Shown here one piece after another: positions 5,976-12,744 of a stretch of DNA of 64,000 nucleotides. The notes below the pieces were generated by a model. It did no database searches. It saw only the letters and a program-made list of their open reading frames with translations, and was not told the DNA's origin. How positions within the stretch are numbered: the first letter of the stretch is position 1; each line of letters starts with the position of its first letter. The stretch comes from a virus. Position numbers and translations under genes: made by a program. Location: positions 1 through 64,000 of the IMG/VR virus record IMGVR_UViG_3300009034_000014, one strand, 5' to 3'.

Positions 5976-7168
5976 GGTCCAACGGCCAACCCATCCTCGA
6001 TCACAACTGCCACATCTCCGGTAGCGTCAATCCGCTCAAGCCACACCTGAGCATCGGCTTCGGCCGCCATCTTCCAGACCAGTTCCAGATTATCGGCGTC
6101 CAGATCGTTGCCGTTACGGATTAGCAAAACACTCAACTTGGGATTCATCGCTAATCCCATCGCTACCGATACACGGATACGCTCTGAAGTACTGGCCTGC
6201 TCGAATGGGATCCCCTGATAAGTGACACCATCGTCGTTCAAGCCAAGACCCTCGACAGGAAACCGCGCCCCTTTGATTTTCTTCTGCTTCAGCTCGTCGA
6301 ATAGTTGTATCTCTGCGGTGAACCCTTCTGCAGCGGCCTGCAGCGTTTCGAGTTCCTTCTTCTTCTCCATGTTCTCTTCTTTTAGCCGGATCCTCATGCT
6401 GATTTCATGGGCGTCCTTCATCCTCTTGACCAGCGGAGCTGGATCCTCGATAGGCTCCAGTTTACCGCCCAACTCCTTAAGATCTTGCCGCGCTTGTTCC
6501 AAATCCTTTGTCAGGGTTTCGACTCTTGACTTGGCGATGGTGTGCTCGCGTTTCGTTCGTTCCCGCTCGTTGTTGCTACGGTTGATCCTATCGATCTCGG
6601 CAGCTAGCTCATCGACGTTAGCTGGTTCACTCGGGGTATCGCTGAAGTCTCCCGCATCCAGCAGCAGCGCCTTGAGCCTCTTGATTTCCCGGTTGGTCTC
6701 GGTGCGCTGCGCGTACAGACTGGCCCGTTGGTTGTCTTGCTTGGCGAAGTCCAGCCCAGCGAGCTGCTTCAGAGTAGCGAGTTGTTTATCGGCCTCCATA
6801 CGGGAGAACTCCAGAGGATCGAAAGTCAACTCGCCGACTAGTGCATCAAGCACTTTCTGCGGTGAGCTATATTTCAGCCCCTCCCTGTTGCTCACCACGA
6901 GCGTTCCCCCGCCATTAGCGTTGATGACTCGCCTTACCACCAAGTCATCTGTTTCACAGACAATCGTTGCCTTATCCTCCCCTTCGCGGACGGGGCGGGC
7001 ACACTGCGCGGATTTCCCAGCAAAGGCATAAGCGATCGAATCCAAAGCGCTAGATTTTCCTTGGCCGTTCTTCCCCGCGATAACGACCACCGGACTACCG
7101 TCTGGTTCGATATGTATGGCCTTCAACTTCTTTACGTTCTCGGCTCTAAGACTTAATATTTTCGACAT
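5972..7168 (-). CDS. SbcC/RecF-like AAA ATPase (398 aa)
   Basis: SMC-superfamily ATPase. Walker A is GKNGQGKSS (about residues 32-40). A long coiled-coil arm follows (TNREIKRLKAL through LEQARQDLKEL). The C-terminal half carries the signature-like STSERIRVSVAMGLAMNP and LSVLLIRNGNDLD. The usual acidic Walker B pair is replaced by RNG, and there is no CxxC zinc hook; both features recur in this phage-specific subfamily. Probably works with the nuclease and annealing protein encoded upstream in the recombination module. The start ATG 7168 has GGGAG upstream. Confidence 0.75.
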   Translation of the reverse strand: MSKILSLRAENVKKLKAIHIEPDGSPVVVIAGKNGQGKSSALDSIAYAFAGKSAQCARPVREGEDKATIVCETDDLVVRRVINANGGGTLVVSNREGLKYSSPQKVLDALVGELTFDPLEFSRMEADKQLATLKQLAGLDFAKQDNQRASLYAQRTETNREIKRLKALLLDAGDFSDTPSEPANVDELAAEIDRINRSNNERERTKREHTIAKSRVETLTKDLEQARQDLKELGGKLEPIEDPAPLVKRMKDAHEISMRIRLKEENMEKKKELETLQAAAEGFTAEIQLFDELKQKKIKGARFPVEGLGLNDDGVTYQGIPFEQASTSERIRVSVAMGLAMNPKLSVLLIRNGNDLDADNLELVWKMAAEADAQVWLERIDATGDVAVVIEDGLAVGP

Positions 7169-7194
7169 CGCTTTCACTCCCATTTCCGACCGGA

Positions 7195-7545
7195 TCAGAT
7201 ATTCGCCTGCCGGTCTTCGTCCTTCAACGCACGGGCATGCACGCGCTCGTTCGTATCGCAGCGGAAGATCACCACCACGCCCTTGTCGAAGTCTTGCTCC
7301 TCGTAGCATTCGATCTCCCTGAACTCACGTTTTGAGCGCACGATGTCTGATAGCTTGTCGAGCCGTTCCTTCAGATCCTTGATCTTGGCGCGATGATCCT
7401 TCGCCGACTTCTTCGCCGCTTCCTCCGTCTCGCCCAGCTCCTCGAACAGCTTCCCGAGCGTTCCGGCGCGCTCCACCATCTCAGGGTCAGTCAATTTAAC
7501 CGGACACTCGTGCTTCACTTTCTTGGTCTGAGATTTGTTAGCCAT
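7195..7545 (-). CDS. conserved phage hypothetical protein (116 aa)
   Basis: MANKSQTKKVKHECPVKLTD, then a helical middle (LGKLFEELGETEEAAKKSA) and a coiled segment (KIKDLKERLDKLSDIVRS). The C-terminal part is strand-rich (KGVVVIFRCDTNERVHAR). It sits between the DnaC-like loader and the SbcC-like ATPase, a common place for this type of protein in phages. Its start overlaps the end of the upstream gene. Function unknown. Confidence 0.6.
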   Translation of the reverse strand: MANKSQTKKVKHECPVKLTDPEMVERAGTLGKLFEELGETEEAAKKSAKDHRAKIKDLKERLDKLSDIVRSKREFREIECYEEQDFDKGVVVIFRCDTNERVHARALKDEDRQANI

Positions 7546-7768
7546 CTTTCAGCGCCTCCCTTTCAAGTTTATCGTAGTCCTTCTTCCTGTCTTCTGATTC
7601 GCGGATCTTGATCACGAACTTTCTTCTCAGTCCGTCGATGAACGCTTCTTCTTCCTCCGGTGTTTTTCCCGTAGCCTTGGCGCCCATGCGCGCGGCCTTC
7701 TCGAACCCCTCCCACCAGGCCTTTCTCTTCTCCTCGTCTGTCGGTAACTTGAAATCGAAGTCGATCAC
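7538..7768 (-). CDS. hypothetical helical protein (76 aa)
   Basis: MIDFDFKLPTDEEKRKAWWE and EEEAFIDGLRRKFVIKIRES; charged and helical. The start codon is GTG 7768, overlapping the DnaC-like stop by GTGA, so translation is coupled to the loader. Possibly a replication accessory protein by position only. Confidence 0.55.
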   Translation of the reverse strand: MIDFDFKLPTDEEKRKAWWEGFEKAARMGAKATGKTPEEEEAFIDGLRRKFVIKIRESEDRKKDYDKLEREALKDG

Positions 7769-8412
7769 TCTGGAACCTTTCTGTCTCTTGGCGTACCTCT
7801 ATAGCTCTGCCAATCGAATACTACTATATCGCAACCGTCCTCTTTTAGCCGATCTATCAGTCGCTCGCTTACGTAGTCGCGTAGCTCTGTCATGCCCAGA
7901 TTGGACACCAGCAGACTGGATAGTTCAGAACCGTACCGTTCGTTGAGAATGTCGAAGATGATTATATGTTCGCTATCGGTCCCGTACTGGGTGCCAACTT
8001 CGTCCAGGATGAGCAGATCGGCCAGAGTATATTTCTCGTAGACTTCCTTTTCAGACTCTTCCGCGCCATGGTTCCAGGCGGAGCGAAAGTGTTGGATCAT
8101 TTTGATCATGGTGGATGCGACTACAATTTTCTTGGCCAGGATTAGCTCGCGGGTGATGCCAGCTACGAGATGGTTCTTGCCGGTGCCGGGTCGACCAGTG
8201 AAGATCGCATTTCTGGGTCTGGAATTGCCCACCGTCTCGGCTATTTCTCTAGCTGTGCCCAGCGCGTGTTTCTGCCCATCTGTTTTCGCCTCGTAGTTGT
8301 CCAGAGTGCGGTTGACAAAACGCTTGGCAATGCCAAAGTCCTTCATGGTCTGGTCGATGTTTTTGATTCGCATACCAGCGCTGAACTCTTCGGACTGCGA
8401 TAGTTTTTTCAT
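7765..8412 (-). CDS. DnaC-like helicase loader ATPase (215 aa)
   Basis: AAA+ ATPase of the DnaC/IstB group. Walker A is GRPGTGKNH (residues 73-81; GKNH is usual in DnaC relatives). Walker B is ADLLILDEVG, and a sensor-like LLVSNLGMTEL and arginine-rich RLIDRLKED follow. It would load the host replicative helicase at the phage origin. Directly downstream of, and coupled by ATGA to, the initiator gene, the same order as lambda O-P or phage-borne dnaC genes. Confidence 0.8.
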   Translation of the reverse strand: MKKLSQSEEFSAGMRIKNIDQTMKDFGIAKRFVNRTLDNYEAKTDGQKHALGTAREIAETVGNSRPRNAIFTGRPGTGKNHLVAGITRELILAKKIVVASTMIKMIQHFRSAWNHGAEESEKEVYEKYTLADLLILDEVGTQYGTDSEHIIIFDILNERYGSELSSLLVSNLGMTELRDYVSERLIDRLKEDGCDIVVFDWQSYRGTPRDRKVPE

Positions 8413-9242
8413 AACTTCCTACTCTTTCCGTAGTCGACTTTGGAGTAGTCTGGTTCTTTCGCTTTTGATTTTTTTCTTTCCTTCTCCCCCCACGAGGCTT
8501 TAAATCCCTGCCAGCCCATCATACAGCACTCTGCCAGCACTTCTTCCAACGTCCTGCCCGCTTTCTTGGCCTCTCGCTTTAGCCCTTCTATAGCCCTCTG
8601 TGTCAGTTTGGCATGTTTCCCCATCCGGAGTGTCACAAAGTCTTTTGCTGTTTGGTCTGAGATGCCTTCCTGAATCAGAATGGCGATCTGCTCTTTTTTG
8701 GTGAAATCGTTCCGTGTACGTTTTTTTTGTTGTGTACTATTCTTTCTTTTAAGATCTGGATCTGGATCCGGATCTGGATCCGGAAACGGAAACGGAGATG
8801 GAGACGGGGCATACCCGACGCATGCTGCTAGCATGCTCGTCGCGTGCTTATCGCATGCAGCGGGCATAGCGGACCTTTGATTTCCATAGTGTTTTTGTAG
8901 AGCAGCTTGCCGGGCACGTTCAGATCTTTCCTTATGTCCGACAATCCACCGCTGGTGTTCGTCCCAATCGTGGAATCTGAAATGAGGACACTCGCCATCC
9001 GGAGAATCCATCAACCGCAGGTCGACAAAGACCTTTAGCATGGCTTCCGCATCCCCTGGGTAGTCCACTTCGTCGGCCATGTCCAGAGCTGTCATGTTCT
9101 CTAAGATTCCATCCGTCCGCATCTCGGCAGCAAATGACCAGAGATCCTCAAGGGCAAGGACCCCATCGGCACCTAGCAGCTTTCGGAGCCGCTTTCGTTT
9201 TCGGTGTCTGCGCCATGTAGTGCTTATCCTGAAGTCTTCCAA
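8409..9242 (-). CDS. replication initiator, lambda O / DnaT-like (277 aa), contains the putative origin
   Basis: The N-terminal ~110 residues (FRISTTWRRHRKRKRLRKLL, then ADGVLALEDLWSFAAEM and FHDWDEHQRWI) form a winged-helix-like domain seen in phage replication proteins. The central linker is low complexity (PSPSPFPFPDPDPDPDPD). The C-terminal domain is helical (KKEQIAILIQEGISDQTAKD) and ends in a basic tail. The start is TTG 9242 with GAGG upstream; no in-frame ATG lies near. The DNA coding for the linker carries 11 bp iterons and GATC hexamers. Expression is probably controlled by leader B. Confidence 0.7.
   Translation of the reverse strand: MEDFRISTTWRRHRKRKRLRKLLGADGVLALEDLWSFAAEMRTDGILENMTALDMADEVDYPGDAEAMLKVFVDLRLMDSPDGECPHFRFHDWDEHQRWIVGHKERSERARQAALQKHYGNQRSAMPAACDKHATSMLAACVGYAPSPSPFPFPDPDPDPDPDLKRKNSTQQKKRTRNDFTKKEQIAILIQEGISDQTAKDFVTLRMGKHAKLTQRAIEGLKREAKKAGRTLEEVLAECCMMGWQGFKASWGEKERKKSKAKEPDYSKVDYGKSRKL
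8753..8806. repeat. nine tandem hexamers, GATC-rich
   Basis: GATCTG, GATCTG, GATCCG, GATCTG, GATCCG, GAAACG, GAAACG, GAGATG, GAGACG in an unbroken row, encoding the DP/FP/SP repeat of the initiator linker. Five units contain a Dam-type GATC. Confidence 0.85.
8809..8874. repeat. six 11 bp iterons (GCATGC core)
   Basis: Cores GCATAC, GCATGC, GCATGC, GCGTGC, GCATGC, GCATAG start every 11 bp from 8809, one helical turn apart and hence on the same face of the DNA. The spacers are not conserved. The translated protein (HATSMLAACVG) shows no matching amino-acid repeat. Confidence 0.8.
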
Positions 9243-9350
9243 TGCACTACCTCAAAAAAAACCCCATCCGCCAGTTGGCACGACGCCACAAGGCATCACC
9301 AACGAATGGGGCCACTTCTATCTGTAGTTGGTTTGTGACGACGTGCCATG
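9243..9350 (-). ncRNA. leader RNA B, attenuator-like, ahead of the initiator gene
   Basis: The minus-strand RNA can form a terminator: 9306-9311 with 9262-9267, 9299-9303 with 9274-9278, and 9292-9297 with 9282-9287 (its one non-Watson-Crick pair is G-U on this strand). Eight U follow (9261-9254), right before the ribosome site of the initiator gene. Competing pairings exist: the 5' end 9342-9348 with the loop 9276-9282 (7 bp), and 9327-9332 with 9298-9303 (6 bp). Confidence 0.55.
9254..9311 (-). terminator. intrinsic terminator in leader B
   Basis: Stem CCCCAT/ATGGGG with inner stem GTTGG/CCAAC and eight T on the minus strand. It stands between promoter P-B and the initiator start, so it would act as an attenuator rather than an operon end. 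Confidence 0.55.
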
Positions 9351-9356
9351 TTGCCT

Positions 9357-9385
9357 TTGGTACCACCCACCGAAACCGATGTCAA
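9357..9385 (-). promoter_or_regulatory. sigma70-like promoter P-B with A-tract
   Basis: Minus strand: TTGACA (9385-9380), 17 bp spacer, TACCAA (9362-9357), with a run of A just upstream resembling an UP element. The -35 is perfect; the -10 is weak. Predicted start near 9350. Confidence 0.5.
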
Positions 9386-9399
9386 GCACTTTTTTTTTC

Positions 9400-10833
9400 T
9401 CACTCCCCATCCCCAGCTAAGTCCGTTTCCCGCTTGTCCAGGATTCTTTCTAGCCGGGAGGCCTGCACCGCGGTCATGCCGTAAACATCCGGCATTGATT
9501 CGCCTTCGCCGAGCACGCGTTCCATCCACTTTCTTGCCTCCTCCTCGTCGTCCCAGCCGATGAGCCCGCTTATTCGCTCAAGGGTACTATCCACGATCTC
9601 CTTCGCTAGGTGCACCACCACGCTCTTGGATTTTTCTTGTTCCGGCGGCGCACTCTCTTCCATTGCCTCCGGTTTCGGCGCATGATCAGCGATCCAGTCC
9701 AGGAGCATGGCGTCAAGGTTGTCCAGCCGTTTCGCTGACTGGGATCGGAGCTGACCATCGTGGATATTCAGGCCCTCCTTCCACTCCGCGATTTGCTCCG
9801 GTGCTATGCCAGCATCGTCGGCGCGGCGCTCGATCTCCACAAGACGCTCCTTCTTTTTGCTGCCAGCGGCGGCGCCTGGCTCCAGCTCCGTCCGGGGAGC
9901 TGTCGCGGGGCTCTGTTCCTCACTCGGTCCCGTTTGCACGGTTTCCGGCATGGCACTCGGGGCAGAGGTGGGCTCTGGAGACGTAGGAACACTCTCAGCG
10001 GCCTTCGGTGTTTGTCCCCCTTTCCCCCGTAGCTTGTCCATGACCGAAGCCGTCCTGGAGCCTCTCTGCGTTTCCGGCGCATCTCCCACGGGTGGGAAGG
10101 CGACCTCGATCTTCACAGAACCTTCGCGAATGGCGTTGAACACACCGCGCAACTTCGAGAGCTCGACGGCCCCTATTTCCTCCGTGCTTTGGATCTCCAA
10201 CGAGGCAAGCAGACTTTCTGTGTCAACGCCGAGTTTATGGAAGGTGTCGAGCATGACGCCTCTGGAATACGCGATGGCCTTCGCGTCCCCGAAAGCCACC
10301 TTCCGAGCCTTTGCGTATACCTCATCCACAATGGAGCGGCTAACGATCACGAAGACAACGTTCCTGTAAGAGATCATGGCCGCGGCATTTCCTGTCATCG
10401 TGATCATGTCGTCAGAGTAGCGGTTGCCACTCCGATCCGTGATTCGACGCCGGACTTCTCGCTGGAATAGGACGTTCTTCTGCATGTCCCACGCAGTCGC
10501 TTGTGCCGTGACGTATTTTTTACCCTCTTCGACAATCCTCGTCTGGCACCGAATGTTGCCCCAACTTGACATAGCGATCTCGGCGAGTCTGACGCTGGCC
10601 CCCTCGATGAGCTTGCCACCTCGCTTGTAGGCGTAGAAGCATGATTCCGCTACTTCTTTGTTCAGGCAGGCCAGGTTTTCCATGTCCTGTTTTACCTGCT
10701 CGATGTTTCTGGGGTAGGCCTTGGCTGTGGCCACCTGCATGTCGAACTCGCTGCGCGAAATCTGGGCAATGACTCCGGCGTCTGCGGCTGGGATGATCTC
10801 GATCTCCGGTCCATTGGTTTGTTCTTCTGTCAT
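9400..10833 (-). CDS. probable phage recombinase / single-strand annealing protein (477 aa)
   Basis: The N-terminal ~250 residues (FDMQVATAKAYPRNIEQVKQ, CFYAYKRGGKLIEGASVRLA, DMITMTGNAAAMISYRNVVF) match a phage family found next to YqaJ-type exonucleases. The position suggests a RecT/Erf-like annealing role, but I infer this from context and cannot name the fold. The C-terminal half is a variable Pro/Ser/Glu linker (SVPTSPEPTSAPSAMPETV) followed by helical segments. ATG 10833 follows AGAGGAG. Downstream of the nuclease in the same transcript. Confidence 0.65.
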   Translation of the reverse strand: MTEEQTNGPEIEIIPAADAGVIAQISRSEFDMQVATAKAYPRNIEQVKQDMENLACLNKEVAESCFYAYKRGGKLIEGASVRLAEIAMSSWGNIRCQTRIVEEGKKYVTAQATAWDMQKNVLFQREVRRRITDRSGNRYSDDMITMTGNAAAMISYRNVVFVIVSRSIVDEVYAKARKVAFGDAKAIAYSRGVMLDTFHKLGVDTESLLASLEIQSTEEIGAVELSKLRGVFNAIREGSVKIEVAFPPVGDAPETQRGSRTASVMDKLRGKGGQTPKAAESVPTSPEPTSAPSAMPETVQTGPSEEQSPATAPRTELEPGAAAGSKKKERLVEIERRADDAGIAPEQIAEWKEGLNIHDGQLRSQSAKRLDNLDAMLLDWIADHAPKPEAMEESAPPEQEKSKSVVVHLAKEIVDSTLERISGLIGWDDEEEARKWMERVLGEGESMPDVYGMTAVQASRLERILDKRETDLAGDGE

Positions 10834-10846
10834 GATTATTTCTCCT

Positions 10847-11845
10847 CTATTTGAAATAGGGTTTGAAAGGCCTAGAACCAGGCGAAACTTTCCTGAATTT
10901 TTCCAATGCCTCTGGCTTATTCTGACGGAACCATTCGGCCATTCCATTGGCATCCCATGACTCGCGGTCCTTGCTTAGCCGCCAGAGTATCTTTCCCCAG
11001 TGTCCGGAAACGCCGGAGGAATCACCGATGAATTCCTTGATCGTGTTCTCCTGAAAACGCGTCACCTCCTCCATACTCTTGATCGCGTCCCTGGCTTCCT
11101 GCAATTTTACGGCAGCAACATCTATCTCTGAATTTGATTGCCGTAAGTTTTCGGTAGAATGCCTTGGGTGGGTCTTTGCGAGATAAGCGGCGAAATCCTT
11201 GGACCCGTCGATGGGCGGAGGCTCCTGCTTTATCACGTACTCCCAGAATTTCTCGGTCTTGGCCAGCAGCAGATCGAACATCTCGGGATTGAAACTCAGG
11301 CGGTAGACCCAGAGGTCCCGGCCGATAAGCGGACCTACGAGCCCCTCCTGTTTTTCCAGTGCGCCCATCTGCCATTGCACCTGTGGGAGGTAGTATTCTG
11401 GAACTCCATCGGAAACTTCCAGTGGGCTTATCCAGTCGCGGGCAGTGAATGGCCCCGGGCTCTTGACCTCGGCCACGCACACGGCTTCCGACGCTTTCTC
11501 GCGTAACTCCGAGAAATCCCGAGGCAACTCGCCGTCGAACGCCAGTCCATCTGGCGTAGCTAAGACCAGTTCATGTTTCGGGTTCTGGAAAGTGATCGCT
11601 TTCTTCCCAGTGTTATGAAATATCTTGGTTTCTGTCCGCCGGCCCATCCAATTCAGGAGTGCGTCTTCTAGTTCATTCCCGCGCTCCTGATCGACCGTAG
11701 CCTCCTCGTCTTCCTCTGGCTCCTGAACTTTTTCCTCCCAGACCCTGATCGGGCTCTTCCACGGACTGAGCCCGCAAATAGCTGGGATGTCGCTCGCGGA
11801 TACGCCGCGACGGCGGAATTCTTTCTGCTCCAACGTCAATGACAT
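10847..11845 (-). CDS. YqaJ-family viral exonuclease (332 aa)
   Basis: PD-(D/E)XK nuclease of the YqaJ/lambda-exo type. GVSASDIPAICGLSPWKSPI is the usual N-terminal signature; E56 in ERGNELEDALL, ATPDGLAF and CVAEVKSPG form the catalytic set, and PEYYLPQVQWQMGAL is the conserved QVQWQM helix. It resects double-strand ends for the annealing protein just downstream. ATG 11845 has GGAGG at ideal spacing. First gene behind promoter P-A and leader A. Confidence 0.85.
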   Translation of the reverse strand: MSLTLEQKEFRRRGVSASDIPAICGLSPWKSPIRVWEEKVQEPEEDEEATVDQERGNELEDALLNWMGRRTETKIFHNTGKKAITFQNPKHELVLATPDGLAFDGELPRDFSELREKASEAVCVAEVKSPGPFTARDWISPLEVSDGVPEYYLPQVQWQMGALEKQEGLVGPLIGRDLWVYRLSFNPEMFDLLLAKTEKFWEYVIKQEPPPIDGSKDFAAYLAKTHPRHSTENLRQSNSEIDVAAVKLQEARDAIKSMEEVTRFQENTIKEFIGDSSGVSGHWGKILWRLSKDRESWDANGMAEWFRQNKPEALEKFRKVSPGSRPFKPYFK

Positions 11846-12013
11846 GTCTTACCTCCGAGCAATAGAGTAACATCTTGGTCTGACAAAAAAAAACGAGTTG
11901 CAGCCTCGCCCCCGTCGACCCAGGCAATTTGCTCGCGGGGACGAGCGCCCAGGCCTTGTTAGAGAAGGGCTGCAACTCGAACTTCAACTTTTCTGGATTT
12001 CCCGCGAGCATTG
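11846..12013 (-). ncRNA. leader RNA A, attenuator-like, ahead of the exonuclease gene
   Basis: A perfect 12 bp stem (11968-11979 with 11894-11905) is followed by nine U (11893-11885) on the minus-strand RNA. The 62 nt loop contains 11930-11939, perfectly complementary over 10 nt to 12001-12010, which lies 3-12 nt after the predicted start. A competing local hairpin (GCTCG/CGAGC) uses the same loop sequence. Confidence 0.6.
11885..11979 (-). terminator. intrinsic terminator in leader A
   Basis: Perfect 12 bp stem CGAGTTGCAGCC/GGCTGCAACTCG with nine T on the minus strand, placed between promoter P-A and the exonuclease start. The position implies attenuation rather than an operon end. Confidence 0.65.
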
Positions 12014-12019
12014 AACGGC

Positions 12020-12048
12020 AGCCTAGCAGGGCTAGAATACCTTGTCAA
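12020..12048 (-). promoter_or_regulatory. sigma70-like promoter P-A with A-tract
   Basis: Minus strand: TTGACA (12048-12043), 17 bp spacer, TAGGCT (12025-12020); eight A at 12060-12053 resemble an UP element. It drives the exonuclease-recombinase genes. Confidence 0.6.
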
Positions 12049-12108
12049 GATCTTTTTTTTCGATTTTCTTGAAAGCTCCCACAGAATGAAAATCGTCTGT
12101 GAGGAGGT

Positions 12109-12168
12109 GTGACAGGAAGGGGGGTCTTCGTGTCACGCTGACCGCCGTTAATAGTGAGTTAATGTCAC
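12109..12168. promoter_or_regulatory. candidate operator cluster
   Basis: GTGACA (12109-12114), TGTCAC (12131-12136) and the palindrome GTGAGTTAATGTCAC (12154-12168) lie just upstream of promoter P-A and downstream of a ribbon-helix-helix gene. They could bind that protein. Seen only as sequence symmetry. Confidence 0.3.
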
Positions 12169-12173
12169 CTTCC

Positions 12174-12217
12174 AAAAAAAAGGTGGGAGAAACGAACCCT
12201 TGATCCCCGCCTTTTTT
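12174..12217. terminator. bidirectional intrinsic terminator
   Basis: A8-GGTGGG (12174-12187) pairs with CCCGCC-T6 (12206-12217) around an 18 nt loop. It can end the minus-strand transcript after the ribbon-helix-helix gene and also works on the plus strand, where the one non-Watson-Crick pair is G-U. It separates the zinc/RHH gene from promoter P-A. Confidence 0.65.
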
Positions 12218-12228
12218 CTCTTTCTCTG

Positions 12229-12444
12229 TCAGTCAGTCCTCGATTTGCTGAGCAGCGTTTCCCGGATCAGCGCTGCCACGGTCTTGCCCATCTTCGCTGC
12301 CTTCTTCTTCAGCTTCTCCCGGTCCTCATCCGTTAGCAGCATGGTGAACTTCGTGCGGTCCGGAGTCTCAGGCGACTGCCGTGTACCGCACTTTTGGCAG
12401 AAAAGTACCTTGCCGCAGATCCGGCATTTTTTTACTCGTCCCAT
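12229..12444 (-). CDS. zinc-ribbon + ribbon-helix-helix protein (71 aa)
   Basis: N-terminal CRICGKVLFCQKC gives two CxxC knuckles. The C-terminal half (FTMLLTDEDREKLKKKAAKM, then GKTVAALIRETLL) matches an Arc/MetJ-type ribbon-helix-helix: a beta strand followed by two helices. Such proteins are dimeric DNA-binding repressors. ATG 12444 has GGAGGTATC upstream. It stands just before the promoter of the recombination genes, so it may regulate them. Confidence 0.65.
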   Translation of the reverse strand: MGRVKKCRICGKVLFCQKCGTRQSPETPDRTKFTMLLTDEDREKLKKKAAKMGKTVAALIRETLLSKSRTD

Positions 12445-12464
12445 GGTGGATACCTCCTTTCTAA

Positions 12465-12728
12465 CTACAGAGTCTTCTTGCTTCTTTTCTTATTCTGTGC
12501 GAGTTTAGTTTTCCTTAACTCCTCATTCAGTTCAGCGACGCGCTTTCTGAGATTATTATTATCCTCGATCCTTTCTTTGATCTCTCTGGTGAATCCATCG
12601 GTCTTGCCCTTCAACCGCTCAACTTCTTTCTCAAGTTGTTGCGTCTTTCTCAGTAGAGTTGCTACCATCATTGCAAGTGACTCGGGGATCATTTCTCCCC
12701 ATGCTGAAAACGGAATTCCGCACATCAT
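12465..12728 (-). CDS. coiled-coil protein (87 aa)
   Basis: The start ATG 12728 (MMCGIPFSAWGEMIPESLAM) has GGAG upstream. It continues as one long heptad-rich helix (LLRKTQQLEKEVERLKGK, then RIEDNNNLRKRVAELNEEL) and ends in a very basic tail (NKKRSKKTL). Probably an oligomeric accessory protein. Family not recognised. Confidence 0.55.
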   Translation of the reverse strand: MMCGIPFSAWGEMIPESLAMMVATLLRKTQQLEKEVERLKGKTDGFTREIKERIEDNNNLRKRVAELNEELRKTKLAQNKKRSKKTL

Positions 12729-12744
12729 CAGTTTTCTCCTTTCT

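Larger units (their letters stand above)
8695..8874 (-). other. putative replication origin inside the initiator gene
   Basis: Six GCATGC-type repeats start at 8809, 8820, 8831, 8842, 8853 and 8864, exactly 11 bp apart. They are flanked on the left by nine tandem hexamers at 8753-8806 (GATCTG/GATCCG/GAAACG/GAGATG) and a T-rich stretch at 8695-8752. An 11 bp period cannot come from codon repetition, so it is a DNA-level signal. Iterons plus an AT-rich tract within the initiator gene is the lambda ori layout. Confidence 0.6.

Noticed and set aside
6222-7031. 269-codon plus-strand frame opposite the SbcC-like gene
   Set aside because: Ser/Leu-rich antisense of a coiled-coil gene, no ribosome site, overlaps clear ATPase motifs.
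12182-12211. T-arm-like sequence (GGGTTCG) suggesting a tRNA end
   Set aside because: No matching acceptor, D or anticodon arms; it is explained as the loop of the bidirectional terminator.
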